Shown: in pieces, positions 37,980-48,192 of the stretch
Position numbering within the stretch: position 1 is the stretch's first letter
How the letters are laid out: each line of letters opens with the position of its first letter
From: Setoptus koraiensis
Taxonomy: Eukaryota > Arthropoda
Direction: 5' to 3'
DNA: 64,000 nt
Assembly: GCA_048013815.1 (NCBI GenBank)
Contig: CM106586.1
Coordinates: forward strand, 20,832,001 to 20,896,000
Made by a program: the position numbers and the translations under genes
The notes under the pieces: model-generated
The model's database searches: none
What the model was told of the DNA's origin: nothing
What the model saw: the letters and a program-made list of their open reading frames with translations, nothing else

Positions 37980-38484
37980 TCGTAGAATGCGCGATTTCAA
38001 GTTGCTGATTTCTCATGAGCAGGAAATCAAAATAGTCACATTCGGGATTCTAATCGATATTAGGAAAAACCAATCGTTTCGTGACGACTCAATTGTTACC
38101 TTGATGATCAATTCATCAAACAGAAAAGAATGTATAAAAATAATAAACAAGAGCTATTCCGTCTACTATTTATACTAAACTGACATTATTATTTGTGTTC
38201 ATTTGTCAACATTTGCAACATTATCGAGTTGATTCAATACCTTATTTACCTAGGAAGATGTCTATGACGCACGACAACTCTTCTTTGCCAACTTTTCTTG
38301 TTGTTCATTCTAGCGAAGAATTCCAATTCTCGCGACCATATAAATGATGTTCAGAAATATGTTTGCATCATTCATCAGTCTGCATTGACATAGATTGTAT
38401 TAATATATCAGCTACTCATACTGGTGAAGAAAAACTTCAAAAATCGTATCACTCTCATATAAAAGAAACTAAACAAATCCTCAG
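37980..38484. other. intergenic; CLPB 3' flank and promoter of the small peptide
   Basis: CLPB 3' end with AATAAACAAG (38141-38150). A TATA box and possible initiator for the small peptide gene lie near 38338-38380. Confidence 0.5.
38338..38380 (+). promoter_or_regulatory. candidate TATA/initiator core promoter
   Basis: TATAAA at 38338-38343 is followed 37-39 bp downstream by TCAGTC (arthropod-type initiator). The small Gly/Lys peptide ATG lies ~108 bp further on. Spacing is slightly long, so the assignment is tentative. Confidence 0.5.
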
Positions 38485-38637
38485 ATGCATATCTGGAAAT
38501 ATTTGGTCATCCTCATCATGGTGATCTCCATTCTGGCGCCGTATGCTATGGTCGAGGCAGGCGGTGGAAAGGGTAAAAAAGGAGGAATGGGTAAAGCAGG
38601 AAAGGGTAAAGGAGGCAAAGGTGGAAAGAAGGGTTAA
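38485..38637 (+). CDS. small secreted Gly/Lys-rich cationic peptide, 50 aa
   Basis: ATG 38485 to TAA 38637. Residues 1-25 form a typical signal peptide (MHIWKYLVILIMVISILAPY, then AMVEA). The predicted mature part of about 25 residues is almost only Gly and Lys (GGGKGKKGGMGKAGKGKGGK and more), with nine lysines and no acidic residue. A TATA box lies upstream, and the reading frame ends in TAA TAA. I do not recognise a named family. A cationic antimicrobial peptide or a cuticle/silk-like matrix peptide are both plausible. The short length means coding status rests on the signal peptide plus the regular GK pattern. Confidence 0.6.
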   Translation: MHIWKYLVILIMVISILAPYAMVEAGGGKGKKGGMGKAGKGKGGKGGKKG

Positions 38638-40333
38638 TAAAGTAAGCGCGAATCAATTAGCATGTTAATCAAGAGATGCAAGAAACCTATCATGTCAAAC
38701 AGATAAACTTCGATTAAAATTGAAACTTCTCATGATGGTATTAATCTAGCATTGTATACATTTCTCAAGTCATCTTTTCTAGTTGCGATCTAGTCGACGG
38801 TGTTGAACATCATTATCCACCATAATCAGATTGCTCTGATTTATTTTGCTTACATTGCCATAAGTTCGAAACCCGATATTTGTTGTCAACTGACACCTGT
38901 ATGATGTTTATTCACCACGTATGCTATGTAAAGGCTGACGTGACCAGCTGATTTGCTCATAAATTTTAGGAGATTCATCTAAATCAAAATACACCCGTGT
39001 GATAAAGGGGGTATCGACTTTTCGGAGCAGAAAAATCGAGATTTCCCAATTTTAAGTCTCCTACACGGTAGGTCATGCCAGACATGATGGCGGAATTTAT
39101 TTCCGGAACTGACCACCAGGTAGTGTTATATCGGAAAAAGAATGCGCCCAGTTAGTACACGGATATACTACAGCAGCGCGCACTTTTTCGCACTTTTCTC
39201 CAAACTTGAAATCACTCACTATTTGCGGTATTTCTCTCTAACTGTTGAACCCAAGAGCATGAATTTTTCACACGATATACTCTAGGGCGGCCTCTATCGT
39301 CTGAACTAAAATCAATTGCAAATTCGCACCCAATCGCTCACACTGTGCATACAAAAGCGCTGACTCATAGAGTGCATATAGGAACGAATAGTGAGCGATT
39401 TCATGTTTGGAGATAAGTGCGCGCTGCCACAGTATATCCGCGTAACTGTACGCGTTCTTCCACAGGTGTACCTGGTGGTCAGTTCCGGAAACAAATTTCG
39501 CCATCATGTCTGGCATGACCCACCGTGTAAGAGACTCAAAATAGCAAAATCTCGATTTTTCCACCCCAAAAAGTCGGAAAGCCCCTTAAGTAATTGGACA
39601 GTGGGAAGAAATTAATGCCTCTTCCCTGAGCGCAGAACATAGAAAAGCCAGGACTGCGCACGAGGGGTAGGCAGTATTTTTTTCCGACTGTTCAAAGACT
39701 TAATCATACGGGTGTAGAATAAAATACAACTACCTGTTGAGAGCGTATCCTTGAAGAGAGCTCACGATTTGCTACACGTTTCAACTCACAATGACGCCAT
39801 CAGTCCAATAAAACTAATCCAAATTTCAAGACATTAGAAAAAAGAAGCAAGATTCTCCTAGTTCGTCGAATAAGAATTATTAGATCGTAGGGGGGTTACG
39901 AACGTAGATCTTTATATAAGCTGAAAATAAAAAAAAAAAGTGTCAACTATTTACAATATGGTTGGTTGATTGGTTGGTTTTTTGGTCCTGCCGAATGCAC
40001 TGTCAAGACTAGCACTCACAGGAGCGCAATCTGCTTTTATAGCCTCCGCAACGCATTTGGCAGGTCGGCGTGTCTGCCAAAAAACGCTTCTGGGCATGCG
40101 CAAGGCCTAGAAAAGACCAAAATATTCCAGAAACGAAAAATAGAACGGGTAAACGTTTATCCGGTTCGGACTCAACTCGCCGAGATCTACAAGAATAGAC
40201 CCACTAGAAGAAAATCTGAGAATTTATACTCCCTAGGTTACTCTGTTAGTGAAATAACAGAATAATTTGAGATTTTGAACCACAGATTTGATCTCTCAAG
40301 TAACTTGACTTTGGAAGACGATAATCACTTCTC
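38638..40333. other. intergenic with long fold-back element
   Basis: Dominated by the inverted-repeat element at 38990-39716. The frame at 39966-40265 has no recognisable product. AMACR promoter lies at the right end. Nothing else is supportable. Confidence 0.55.
38990..39716. mobile_element. fold-back / long-TIR MITE, ~727 bp
   Basis: The termini are inverted: TACACCCGTGTGAT on the left and AATCATACGGGTGTA on the right. The arms pair over more than 200 bp. One block reads GGTCATGCCAGACATGATGG (left) against CCATCATGTCTGGCATGACC (right, 39502-39521); another is CCGGAACTGACCACCAGGTA against TACCTGGTGGTCAGTTCCGG. Pairing continues inward through GGATATACTRCAGCAGCGCGCACTT-like sequence. A ~100-bp stretch near 39600-39700 of the right arm lacks a partner. 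No transposase; non-autonomous. Confidence 0.85.
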
Positions 40334-41633
40334 ATGGCCCTCAGAGGCCTAAAGGTCATCGAAGTGGCTGGTCTGGCCCCAGCACCTTTCTGTGGGATGA
40401 TATTGAGTGATTTTGGTGCTGATGTTATACGAATAGAGCGGGTAAGTGGTGCGTTAGCATGAAAAAGTGATGAATCTTAACTGATGATTTATTGATTTAC
40501 ACAAACCACTCAATCCATTTTGTTTTCACTGCAGCCAGGATATTTTCAATTGGATTCATTAAAGCGTGGCAAAAGAACTGCTTCCATTGATCTGAAAAAT
40601 GAGAGGGGGAAGACTATCTTCCAAAGATTATGCACAAACTCCGATGTGCTCATCGAACCTTTTCGACCCGGGGTTATGGAACGTTTAGGTTTAGGGCCTT
40701 CATCATTGATGGATTTGAATAAACGCCTTATATATGCCAGATTATCTGGTTTCGGTCAACAGGGTGAGTACTAAACAAGGGTTCAAAGTGGCCTCTTTTG
40801 ATTCTGTTTTCTCATGTTTGGATTTTTTTTTTCGCTCAGGAAACTATGCAAATAAAGCTGGTCACGATCTTAATTATTTGGCCATATCTGGAGTGCTCTC
40901 ATTGATGTCCGGAAACGGCAAACCAACAGCACCTATCAATATGTTGGCCGACTTTGCAGGAGGGGGACAAGCATGTGCCTTGGGCATACTGACAGCCTTA
41001 TATGAAAGAAATACCTCTGGCCTGGGCCAGTTGATCGATGTCAGTATGGTCGAGGGCGCTAGATACGTTTCTAGCTACATGTGGCATACACAAAAGCCCG
41101 ATGCGCCTGCTTCCAGTTACATTTGGCCAAACAAGGGTGAGAAAGAGGCCAATCTTCTGGATGGGGGAGCTCCATTTTATACTGTATATAAGACTAAAGA
41201 TGGAAGATGGTTATCTGTAGCAGCTATAGAGCCTCAGTTTTATAAAGTGTTGCTTGGTGTTCTTGAGCTAAATGACAAAGAATTTTCCCAGTTCGAAATC
41301 GATCAATGGCCCGATCAGAAGAAAAAATTTTCCAGTATCTTTGCAACGAAATCGCTACATGATTGGACTAAAATATTCAGCGGTCATGATGCATGTGTCG
41401 AACCAGTACTTGAAATTGATGAGGCCGAAGAACATGACAAACAAAATGCGAGGCCATCTTTCTTAGACGATCATACGCCTAAACCTGCGCCATTACTGAG
41501 TAGGACTCCGGCGAAGCCCTCTTTGGTGGAGTCTAGATCTGGTGAACATACAGCTTCAGTATTGAAGGAGTTCGGTTATCTAGACAAGGAAATCGAGGAG
41601 CTCTCAAAAGATAAAGTTATTTACTGTGACTAG
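40334..41633 (+). CDS. AMACR: alpha-methylacyl-CoA racemase
   Basis: Exons 40334-40441, 40535-40763 and 40840-41633 give 376 residues, with canonical GTAAGT/GTGAGT donors and TGCAG/CTCAG acceptors preserving frame. CoA-transferase family III signatures: [74 protein letters not shown], the catalytic His region [27 protein letters not shown], and the catalytic Asp region [30 protein letters not shown] and [10 protein letters not shown] are AMACR-specific. The enzyme interconverts (R)- and (S)-2-methylacyl-CoAs for branched-chain and bile-acid-type beta-oxidation in mitochondria and peroxisomes. The C-terminus ends YCD, so no PTS1 tripeptide is present. Confidence 0.96.
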
Positions 41634-42508
41634 AGTAAAGAGACACATTGGTGACGACCCATAATTGTAGTGTTGGTCGTTCTTTGAAAGCAAAAAGTTT
41701 TAGTAATAATCCTTGGTGCTTTCTCGGCAGTTTATTTGGTGTCCAAAGCAGTAATTTTATAATTCTAACTGCACAGAGCCTTAGAGTAGCGTTACATGTC
41801 TATACTATCTTCTTGTTTGAATTTTCAGTTGCATCTTTAGATCTTTCCTTCAGATCACCTAGTCTATTGTGATCGCATCCATCTCGATGCAACACACGGA
41901 AAGTTGGCATAATAGAGACCCGTTAAATAGAGGGCATCAAAAGTAATCTATGATAAATGAAATAAATAAAGAGTCCCATACTTTATTGTATAACTGAGCT
42001 ATGTAGACAGTAACACATATACATAATCAAGGCGTGTATATGTGTGACCTGTCATGTTACCACAAGTTCTATAAAAATTCTCTCTTCAAGCATTTCAAAT
42101 GAGTTCTGGTCATTGTTCAATTCTTTACAAAATCTATTCAGATCTTCGAATGAAAGATCCGAAGTTTGTCAGTGTTAAACATCCTGGGCGTAAACACTGA
42201 TTACCTGATTTATTGTTCATGTAAATACTCAGACTGTTTGTCCTAAACCTCATGACATGTACAGAACAGAATTCTCACTATTTCCTGAAGCCATTGTCCA
42301 CTAAAAGGGTACAATCTGTATTCTCGAAAATACCGTCTATACAACTATCGTTAGTTCGTTGCTATCTTTTTTCTCTCCTTCATCCGTACTGACGCGATAC
42401 TAACTTCGGCATACTACGGTTGTGATCGTCGATTTTTTCGAATACCAATTTAAGTATTGTTTATCGTTACGTAATCAACAAGATTTAACTCGAATGTATT
42501 AAACTATT
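41634..42508. other. intergenic region
   Basis: AMACR 3' flank with overlapping AATAAATAAAG polyadenylation-like signal at 41961-41971; no gene or clear repeat. Confidence 0.55.
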
Positions 42509-44746
42509 ATGGGTCCTCAAGTACCTAAGGGAGTATTGATTGCCCATCGCATCTATTTATTATCAACGAGCTTTGTGATACTAACGGCAGTGACATCCAA
42601 TACTCTGGTTCAAATTTGTTTATGTGGACAAGCAAAATATAGTACGAGAGCTGTACATAATAACCTTAAGACCAATGTATCTACTGTGCAATCAGAATCT
42701 AACGAAACAGTGCCGATAATCAGTTATAGCAACAATCCATTCACAAGTAGTGGTTCTGCAAGTCTCAGTTCAAATATACAAACGCTAAATCAGCAACAAC
42801 AGACTCGTTCAACAGAGCAAGATTTGATCGATGATTCAGCCCCTCCATCCTTGTTGGGGACTTCTCTTGAATCGATAGTTGGCAAGAGCAAATTATCTGA
42901 CACGCGATTCAAGAATTATCAGTCGGGTGTTCCTAAAAATGAGGGCCTGACAGTATGGTCGATACATTACGATGAAGATTCATCTACCGGAACCAGTGTT
43001 TCATCAAAAGCGCCTTTCGAGACCACTACCACGTCCTATAATTTCCTGAACAACCTCACATATTTCGATGATGATAAAGTTGCTGCAAAAGGTGTTAAAA
43101 ATGATAACAACAGTGGCACAACAACTAATTCGAATCAGCTATTGTGGAACTTGATTCAGACTAATAATAAAGATTATGATCGTTCCCCTTCGAAACTGAG
43201 TGGTAACTCAATCTTGCCATTGGAAAACTACAAACAAACAAGTTACCCTTTAAGATTAAGAGATCACTTATCTACTGTGATAACAAATTCTGCTCCATCT
43301 GCTAACGCAATTGAGGGTGGCCAAGGAGGTTCCGGTTCTTCATACAGCCATGAACCATTGAAAGTAGTTAATTCACGCATAGATTCGTATAACAATCAAG
43401 CAACTAGATACAGTAACGTCATAAGCACTTCCGGTCTGAAAAATGGCCAACAACAAAGACGGAGAAAACGGAAGAGGCCAGTGTCATCGAATCATCATGT
43501 CGATGCTGATTTCAACTATGATCAATACTACAAAAAGCAATCTGATAGTAAATATGATCAAGATACCAACAATCGTGACACAAGCTATGCCAATTTTTAC
43601 GCTCCCGAAGCAACCTCAACTAACAGAAACAAACATAGATCAGCTTACTACAACAAGAATGATGGTCAACCAATTATAGAATCGTATCAGATAGACAATC
43701 ATGATGACATTGGCGATTATGACACCGATACTACACAAGATGATGCATCGCCAGCGAGTCAGCTAAATAAGTTGAATAAAAAATTTTATCATTCGCCTGA
43801 TTATGACCAAATTGGTGGTTCCAAGTATCAAAAGACATCCAATATTAGACCCTATATTTCAAGTGTAACAGCCGATAACTTACGTTATCGTCCCTATGAA
43901 TCTTTGTATCATAAAGATGAAGGTTATCCCATCGCAGATAGCATATATTCTGGTAAAGGCAGAGATTCAGTTTATCCACCTTATAATCAATATAATTCTG
44001 CTTCCATGATACAATCCTATCATGAGCCATCATCGAAACTAGACCGTCATCATTACGATTACATACCGCCTCGGCTAGTTTCTTCCTCGAATGGAGACTA
44101 TGCAATAAGCGCAAAAGCTAGAGATTACATGCAAATGCTACCGGCTAAACATGCCACAATACATATACATAAGTCGGTAGCCAGCAAAAAGAAAAGCTAC
44201 GATAAATACATTTGGCCTTTGGTTGGAGGAGCAGTTGTTCTACTACTCGGCTTTCTCATCCTATCAAACATTCTACTATCTTTGCCACTCTTGGCATTAG
44301 GTGCTCAATCATTGTTTGGTGGTGGAGGTGGTCAACAACAATTGATACCTGTCTACAATATATCACAAGCTGCGAGGCCAACTGGCCGTAAAAAGAGACG
44401 GCGTCGTCGAAAGCGAGAAGCAAAAGCAGATATCCTGAAATTAGGTGATGGTGTCGATGTCAGGGAATTGCTGAAACAAATTCAACAAGCTATCGAGAAG
44501 GTGACCAGCGATGGTAATCAGCAACACGACAATAGTATTATGACCGATATAAGCAACAAAGGAATACGTCTGATGAGGCAGGCTATGATGTTTGTTCAAC
44601 CTGTTGATAACGTAACAATGAATCTTCCGTTGAATGCACTTTACTATGGTACGGCCAACAACAATCCTATTTCAATTCCAAACGCCAGTCCACCTCAGAT
44701 GGCCTCAAATGTTAACACTGGTTCTAAACTGGGATTTTGCATGTAG
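42509..44746 (+). CDS. uncharacterised secreted/membrane protein, 745 aa
   Basis: Single exon from ATG 42509 (MGPQVPKGVLIAHRIYLLST). I do not recognise the family. The N-terminus has a hydrophobic signal-type segment (residues ~16-40). Residues ~45-560 are Asn/Ser/Tyr/Asp-rich and low in complexity, with a basic patch QQRRRKRKRP. A strong hydrophobic stretch at ~566-600 (WPLVGGAVVLLLGFLILSNI) is a transmembrane helix or buried hairpin, followed by GGGGG and a polybasic run (RKKRRRRRKR) that could be a furin-type site. The C-terminal ~110 residues look folded (ILKLGDGVDVRELLKQIQQA). This resembles the layout of many arthropod orphan cuticle/secretory proteins. Continuous 2.2-kb coding and clear topology make a real gene very likely. 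Confidence 0.8.
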   Translation: MGPQVPKGVLIAHRIYLLSTSFVILTAVTSNTLVQICLCGQAKYSTRAVHNNLKTNVSTVQSESNETVPIISYSNNPFTSSGSASLSSNIQTLNQQQQTRSTEQDLIDDSAPPSLLGTSLESIVGKSKLSDTRFKNYQSGVPKNEGLTVWSIHYDEDSSTGTSVSSKAPFETTTTSYNFLNNLTYFDDDKVAAKGVKNDNNSGTTTNSNQLLWNLIQTNNKDYDRSPSKLSGNSILPLENYKQTSYPLRLRDHLSTVITNSAPSANAIEGGQGGSGSSYSHEPLKVVNSRIDSYNNQATRYSNVISTSGLKNGQQQRRRKRKRPVSSNHHVDADFNYDQYYKKQSDSKYDQDTNNRDTSYANFYAPEATSTNRNKHRSAYYNKNDGQPIIESYQIDNHDDIGDYDTDTTQDDASPASQLNKLNKKFYHSPDYDQIGGSKYQKTSNIRPYISSVTADNLRYRPYESLYHKDEGYPIADSIYSGKGRDSVYPPYNQYNSASMIQSYHEPSSKLDRHHYDYIPPRLVSSSNGDYAISAKARDYMQMLPAKHATIHIHKSVASKKKSYDKYIWPLVGGAVVLLLGFLILSNILLSLPLLALGAQSLFGGGGGQQQLIPVYNISQAARPTGRKKRRRRRKREAKADILKLGDGVDVRELLKQIQQAIEKVTSDGNQQHDNSIMTDISNKGIRLMRQAMMFVQPVDNVTMNLPLNALYYGTANNNPISIPNASPPQMASNVNTGSKLGFCM

Positions 44747-44949
44747 AATGTTGTTCGTGGCTTCGCCTAAATAAGTAAACTATTTGATTGTAAACTAATA
44801 GCGCTGAATCAATGATCATTTTATTAATTAAAATTGCCTCGACAAGTAATTTTTTACAATAATCATGATGCCTAGGATTGGCATACTGTATACAAGGAGA
44901 CGAGTCAGAATGAATTTATTTGCATAATCAATTGAATGAATTCTCATTA

Positions 44950-45648
44950 CTAGGAGATGGTTCCTTCAGCCAGGTCAATAATTTTTGGTAAATGTATCTG
45001 CTTCCTTAACAGCTCATTCTGAGTCCAAAGCAATAATTTGATTAATGTAACCAGACGGGGCTTTGGAGTGGTGATTGATCCATTTCTTTGGATTTTTAGT
45101 ATGATATTATTTATCTCGGATGCTAATTTTTGACGGTGAGAAATCTGCAGTAGCTCGGCATATGGACTGGTGTCTGGTTTGTCGAATGCCAACAATACCA
45201 TAGTGCGCTCTAATTCGCTTATCTGGGTCTCAGATTCAACATTGACCAGGTTACTGACATAGTCCAAGACTTCGTTGATTTTTTGTTTACGAATAAGTTC
45301 TTTCAGATGTTGTAATTGAAGTTTAAAGTAGATGTCTTTATGATTAGCGAATATTTCAGGATAATATTTATTGATCAATGCCTCGCCACTTAGGATTTCG
45401 CCATCCTCAAGCCTCGTCTTAATTTGCACCCGCCTGTCTAACAACTCTGGATCTTCACCTGCAGCAGGGCAATCTTCTTGTTCTAGATGTTCCATGTCTA
45501 TTCCGGCTTCTTCTTTGAATTTTTCAGCTGCCTCCTTGAACCCCTCGTGTATCAAGTAGTCCATTATAATCTTATTCATCTCAATGCGATTTATAGATAT
45601 CGAATCCAACTGACTGAACCACTGTTGTTTATTGGGTTGTGACTGCAT
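44950..45648 (-). CDS. GID8: GID8 homologue, CTLH E3 ligase subunit
   Basis: One exon, 232 residues from ATG 45648 (MQSQPNKQQWFSQL). LisH domain near residues 26-56 (RIEMNKIIMDYLIHEGFKEA), CTLH domain (ILSGEALINKYYPEIF), and CRA region to the end (LERTMVLLAFDKPDTSPYAE, TLIKLLLWTQNELL). Length and order match animal GID8/TWA1 (~228 aa). GID8 is a scaffold of the CTLH/GID ubiquitin ligase, linking RanBPM, ARMC8 and the catalytic MAEA-RMND5 pair, with links to beta-catenin stability. Compared with relatives there is a ~10-residue acidic insertion after the LisH region (EQEDCPAAGEDPELL). It lies head-to-head with ZIP7. Confidence 0.96.
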   Translation of the reverse strand: MQSQPNKQQWFSQLDSISINRIEMNKIIMDYLIHEGFKEAAEKFKEEAGIDMEHLEQEDCPAAGEDPELLDRRVQIKTRLEDGEILSGEALINKYYPEIFANHKDIYFKLQLQHLKELIRKQKINEVLDYVSNLVNVESETQISELERTMVLLAFDKPDTSPYAELLQISHRQKLASEINNIILKIQRNGSITTPKPRLVTLIKLLLWTQNELLRKQIHLPKIIDLAEGTIS

Positions 45649-46210
45649 TGTATGATGCACCTCGTGGCAAAATTATGAATTTGGATTGTTTTGTGAAAAT
45701 ATAGGGGATCTGAGCTTGATCTGTAAGGTCTTATGAAATTGACCAACATTCACCAACTGCTGGTAAACAGAGAGATACAAATGGTTGTTCAGAATAAATA
45801 AGCATGTAATAGTAGTAGTGATAGATCTTTGATAAACATAATTGTGAAGAATAATAGTTGTTGTATGTTAGTCGATTATGTTGAAACAGATTGTTTTTTC
45901 CATACCAGTAAACGTAGAATATCCTACCACTTACAATTGTTTGGCAATAAAAACTGCTCTCATGTCCGCAGATTTGTCGAGAATCAGCCGGTAGTGCAGA
46001 TTTTCCTCTCTTTTTGTTTGTGTTTTGCAACTGCAGATAACTGACGGTGCAGCTCATCCTGCAGTTATCGGAAGCTGTAGTGTGCCTATGTGTCACAACT
46101 TATTGCATTTTTACTAGCAAAGAAATCACGAATTGGTCAGTATTTGTTTACCATTACATATTTTTTTACTCAAAACTTCCAGATCATCAATCATAGGATC
46201 AATCTTAATC
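45649..46210. promoter_or_regulatory. bidirectional promoter region GID8 (-) / ZIP7 (+)
   Basis: 562 bp separate the two start codons of divergent genes. No repeat was seen. A potential acceptor (ACTTCCAG) at ~46175-46182 allows a 5' exon for ZIP7. Confidence 0.5.
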
Positions 46211-47122
46211 ATGGAGGCCACATCTGAGATTTGGATCAATGCGATGGCTTCAGTTCTTTTCATAAGTGCAGCCCCAGCTCTATTATTGATAATATTGCCT
46301 ATAGATCATAGAGTGGAACACCAGATGCATCTGAAAAAACTGCTTGCTATAGCTGCCGGCTGTCTACTTGGAGATGCTTTTCTCCACCTTATACCACAAT
46401 CGAGAGAAAACTCGGAGGACCATCACGACCATGAACATGAACATCATGATCATCATCATGACCACGATCACGGCCACAACCACGGTCATGGCCATAGTCA
46501 TAGTCACGGCCATGGCCATGGGCACTCTCATGATATGTCAGGTCTGAAAATTTTGTCCGGAATGATGGTATTTCTTATCATGGAGAAGCTTATCTATGCC
46601 ATCAAACCTCATCTAGGACACGATCATTCCCATGGGACTGAAAAAGCAAAGAAAAAGAAAAACGATGATTACAAGGGGATCCAAGTATCTGGATGGTTGA
46701 ATTTGACAGCAGACTTCCTGCATAATTTCACCGATGGATTAGCTATTGGAGCATCTTTTTTGGCTGGCAACAAGGTTGGACTCAGTACATCATTTGCTAT
46801 ATTCTTGCATGAGGTTCCTCATGAGATTGGAGACTACGCTATTCTGATTCAATCAGGTTGTACCAAAAAGAAAGCGATCTTACTACAATTAGTGACTGCG
46901 CTCGGTGCATGCTCTGGGACCCTGCTGAGTCTTTATTTGGGCTCATTAGGTGACGAGACAAGTTCCTGGGTTTTACCATTCACCGCTGGAGGCTTTATCT
47001 ACATAGCTACTGTCCATCTCATTCCACAACTGAAAAGTTCCAACTTTAGACAAACCATCTGGGAGCTGGCAGGTATAGTTGGGGGAGTGGGCATTATGTA
47101 CTCAATGGCGCTCCTCGAATAA
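46211..47122 (+). CDS. SLC39A7: ZIP-family zinc transporter, SLC39A7 (ZIP7/Catsup)-like
   Basis: At least 303 residues from ATG 46211 (MEATSEIWINAMASVLFIS); an upstream exon with a signal sequence is possible because the frame is open to an acceptor at ~46182 and relatives are longer. Features: first helix with SAAPALLLIILPI, GCLLGDAFLHLIPQ, a His/Asp-rich cytosolic loop (HDHDHGHNHGHGHSHSHGHG), then the LIV-1 core HNFTDGLAIGASF and HEVPHEIGDYAILIQSG that form the binuclear metal site. WVLPFTAGGFIYIATV is ZIP7/13-specific; HNFTDGLAIG favours ZIP7 over ZIP13 (DNFTHGLAV). ZIP7 releases zinc from the ER/Golgi to the cytosol. The His-rich lumenal N-terminus of vertebrate ZIP7 is absent in the visible exon. 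Confidence 0.92.
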   Translation: MEATSEIWINAMASVLFISAAPALLLIILPIDHRVEHQMHLKKLLAIAAGCLLGDAFLHLIPQSRENSEDHHDHEHEHHDHHHDHDHGHNHGHGHSHSHGHGHGHSHDMSGLKILSGMMVFLIMEKLIYAIKPHLGHDHSHGTEKAKKKKNDDYKGIQVSGWLNLTADFLHNFTDGLAIGASFLAGNKVGLSTSFAIFLHEVPHEIGDYAILIQSGCTKKKAILLQLVTALGACSGTLLSLYLGSLGDETSSWVLPFTAGGFIYIATVHLIPQLKSSNFRQTIWELAGIVGGVGIMYSMALLE

Positions 47123-47214
47123 ATATGCGACAGTTTAATGCACTATTGATTAAAAACATAACTCGATATACTCCTTTACAATTCATACTGAAATGTGACT
47201 TTAATTTTAGAATA

Positions 47215-48192
47215 CTACATCTCAAAATCAATGTACTTTGAGTCGAACCTATGCACACGGACGTAACCGTCCTCTCCGCCACTCGCATATCCATAACCAT
47301 CAGGGTGAAATGCAAGAGAATTGATTGGACCGAAATGACCTTTTACACGAGCAAATTCTTCTTCATATATCATGTGGAAAAATCTAGCTTCAAATTTACC
47401 AGACTGCGTTGCTGTTGTCGTGACCTCCATCGCCTCTTGACCACCTCCCACAACCACATGTTCTCTGATAGGCGATATGGCAGCGGAATTTACTGGCCTG
47501 TCTGTCTGGTATGTTTTTAGTTTATCCAGTGTTTCCATATCGAACAATTTGGCTGTTCTATCTTTGCTTGCAGTTATAAACATGGTGCAATCTTGGCTCG
47601 CTTGTAAATCAGTTAATGCTGAAGAGTGAGCTTGAGGACTAACAACAAGTTGCTCACCTGGATTTCTTATATCCCATTTAATCAGAGTTCCAGACTCGTT
47701 ACCTGTTACAAATGTTCTGTCTAAAGGTCCCCAAAGAGAACAGGTCGGTTTCTCTTTTTTCTCTAGTTCATGCTTGAATGCTGCGTTGTCCTCGTGTAGA
47801 TGTGAAGGGTCATTAATGTCTATAATAACTAATTTGGGGTTGACATTCATGGTACTATCCGTTGTATAAAGGACTTGTTTTCCTGAGAAGCTGAAAGAAC
47901 AACTCCTGGTTGCATTTTTGGTTTCAACCCTAGAAATTAGTTTGCCTGTTTCGGCGTCCCAAATAAATAAAGCCTCAGAACCGGCACCGATGACCGTTGT
48001 TGTGGAATAGTCGACGTCAATCGACCAGACTACACCGTTCGGTACTGAGTAATTGCCGATACGTTGTCCTGTTTGAGAATACCACACACTTGGAATAGTA
48101 TCCTTAGCAGCACTAAAAATCAGATCTCCGTCGGCATTGAATCGAATTTTCGTTATAGCTCTGGTGTGACCGTGTAGAGCTAGAGGCTTCAT
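47215..48192 (-). CDS. EIF3I: translation initiation factor eIF3 subunit I
   Basis: 325 residues, one exon, from ATG 48192 (MKPLALHGHTRAITKIRFNA). Seven WD40 repeats, with characteristic strings DGDLIFSAAKDTIPSVWYSQTG, GVVWSIDVDYSTTTVIGAGS, GTLIKWDIRNPG, DCTMFITASKDRTAKLFD, VNSAAISPIREHVVVGGGQEA, and EARFFHMIYEEEFARVKGHFGPINSLAFHPDG. Length equals other animal eIF3i (325). The subunit forms part of the eIF3b-i-g peripheral module that scans and stabilises 43S pre-initiation complexes. It converges with ZIP7 (stop codons ~90 bp apart). Confidence 0.98.
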   Translation of the reverse strand: MKPLALHGHTRAITKIRFNADGDLIFSAAKDTIPSVWYSQTGQRIGNYSVPNGVVWSIDVDYSTTTVIGAGSEALFIWDAETGKLISRVETKNATRSCSFSFSGKQVLYTTDSTMNVNPKLVIIDINDPSHLHEDNAAFKHELEKKEKPTCSLWGPLDRTFVTGNESGTLIKWDIRNPGEQLVVSPQAHSSALTDLQASQDCTMFITASKDRTAKLFDMETLDKLKTYQTDRPVNSAAISPIREHVVVGGGQEAMEVTTTATQSGKFEARFFHMIYEEEFARVKGHFGPINSLAFHPDGYGYASGGEDGYVRVHRFDSKYIDFEM

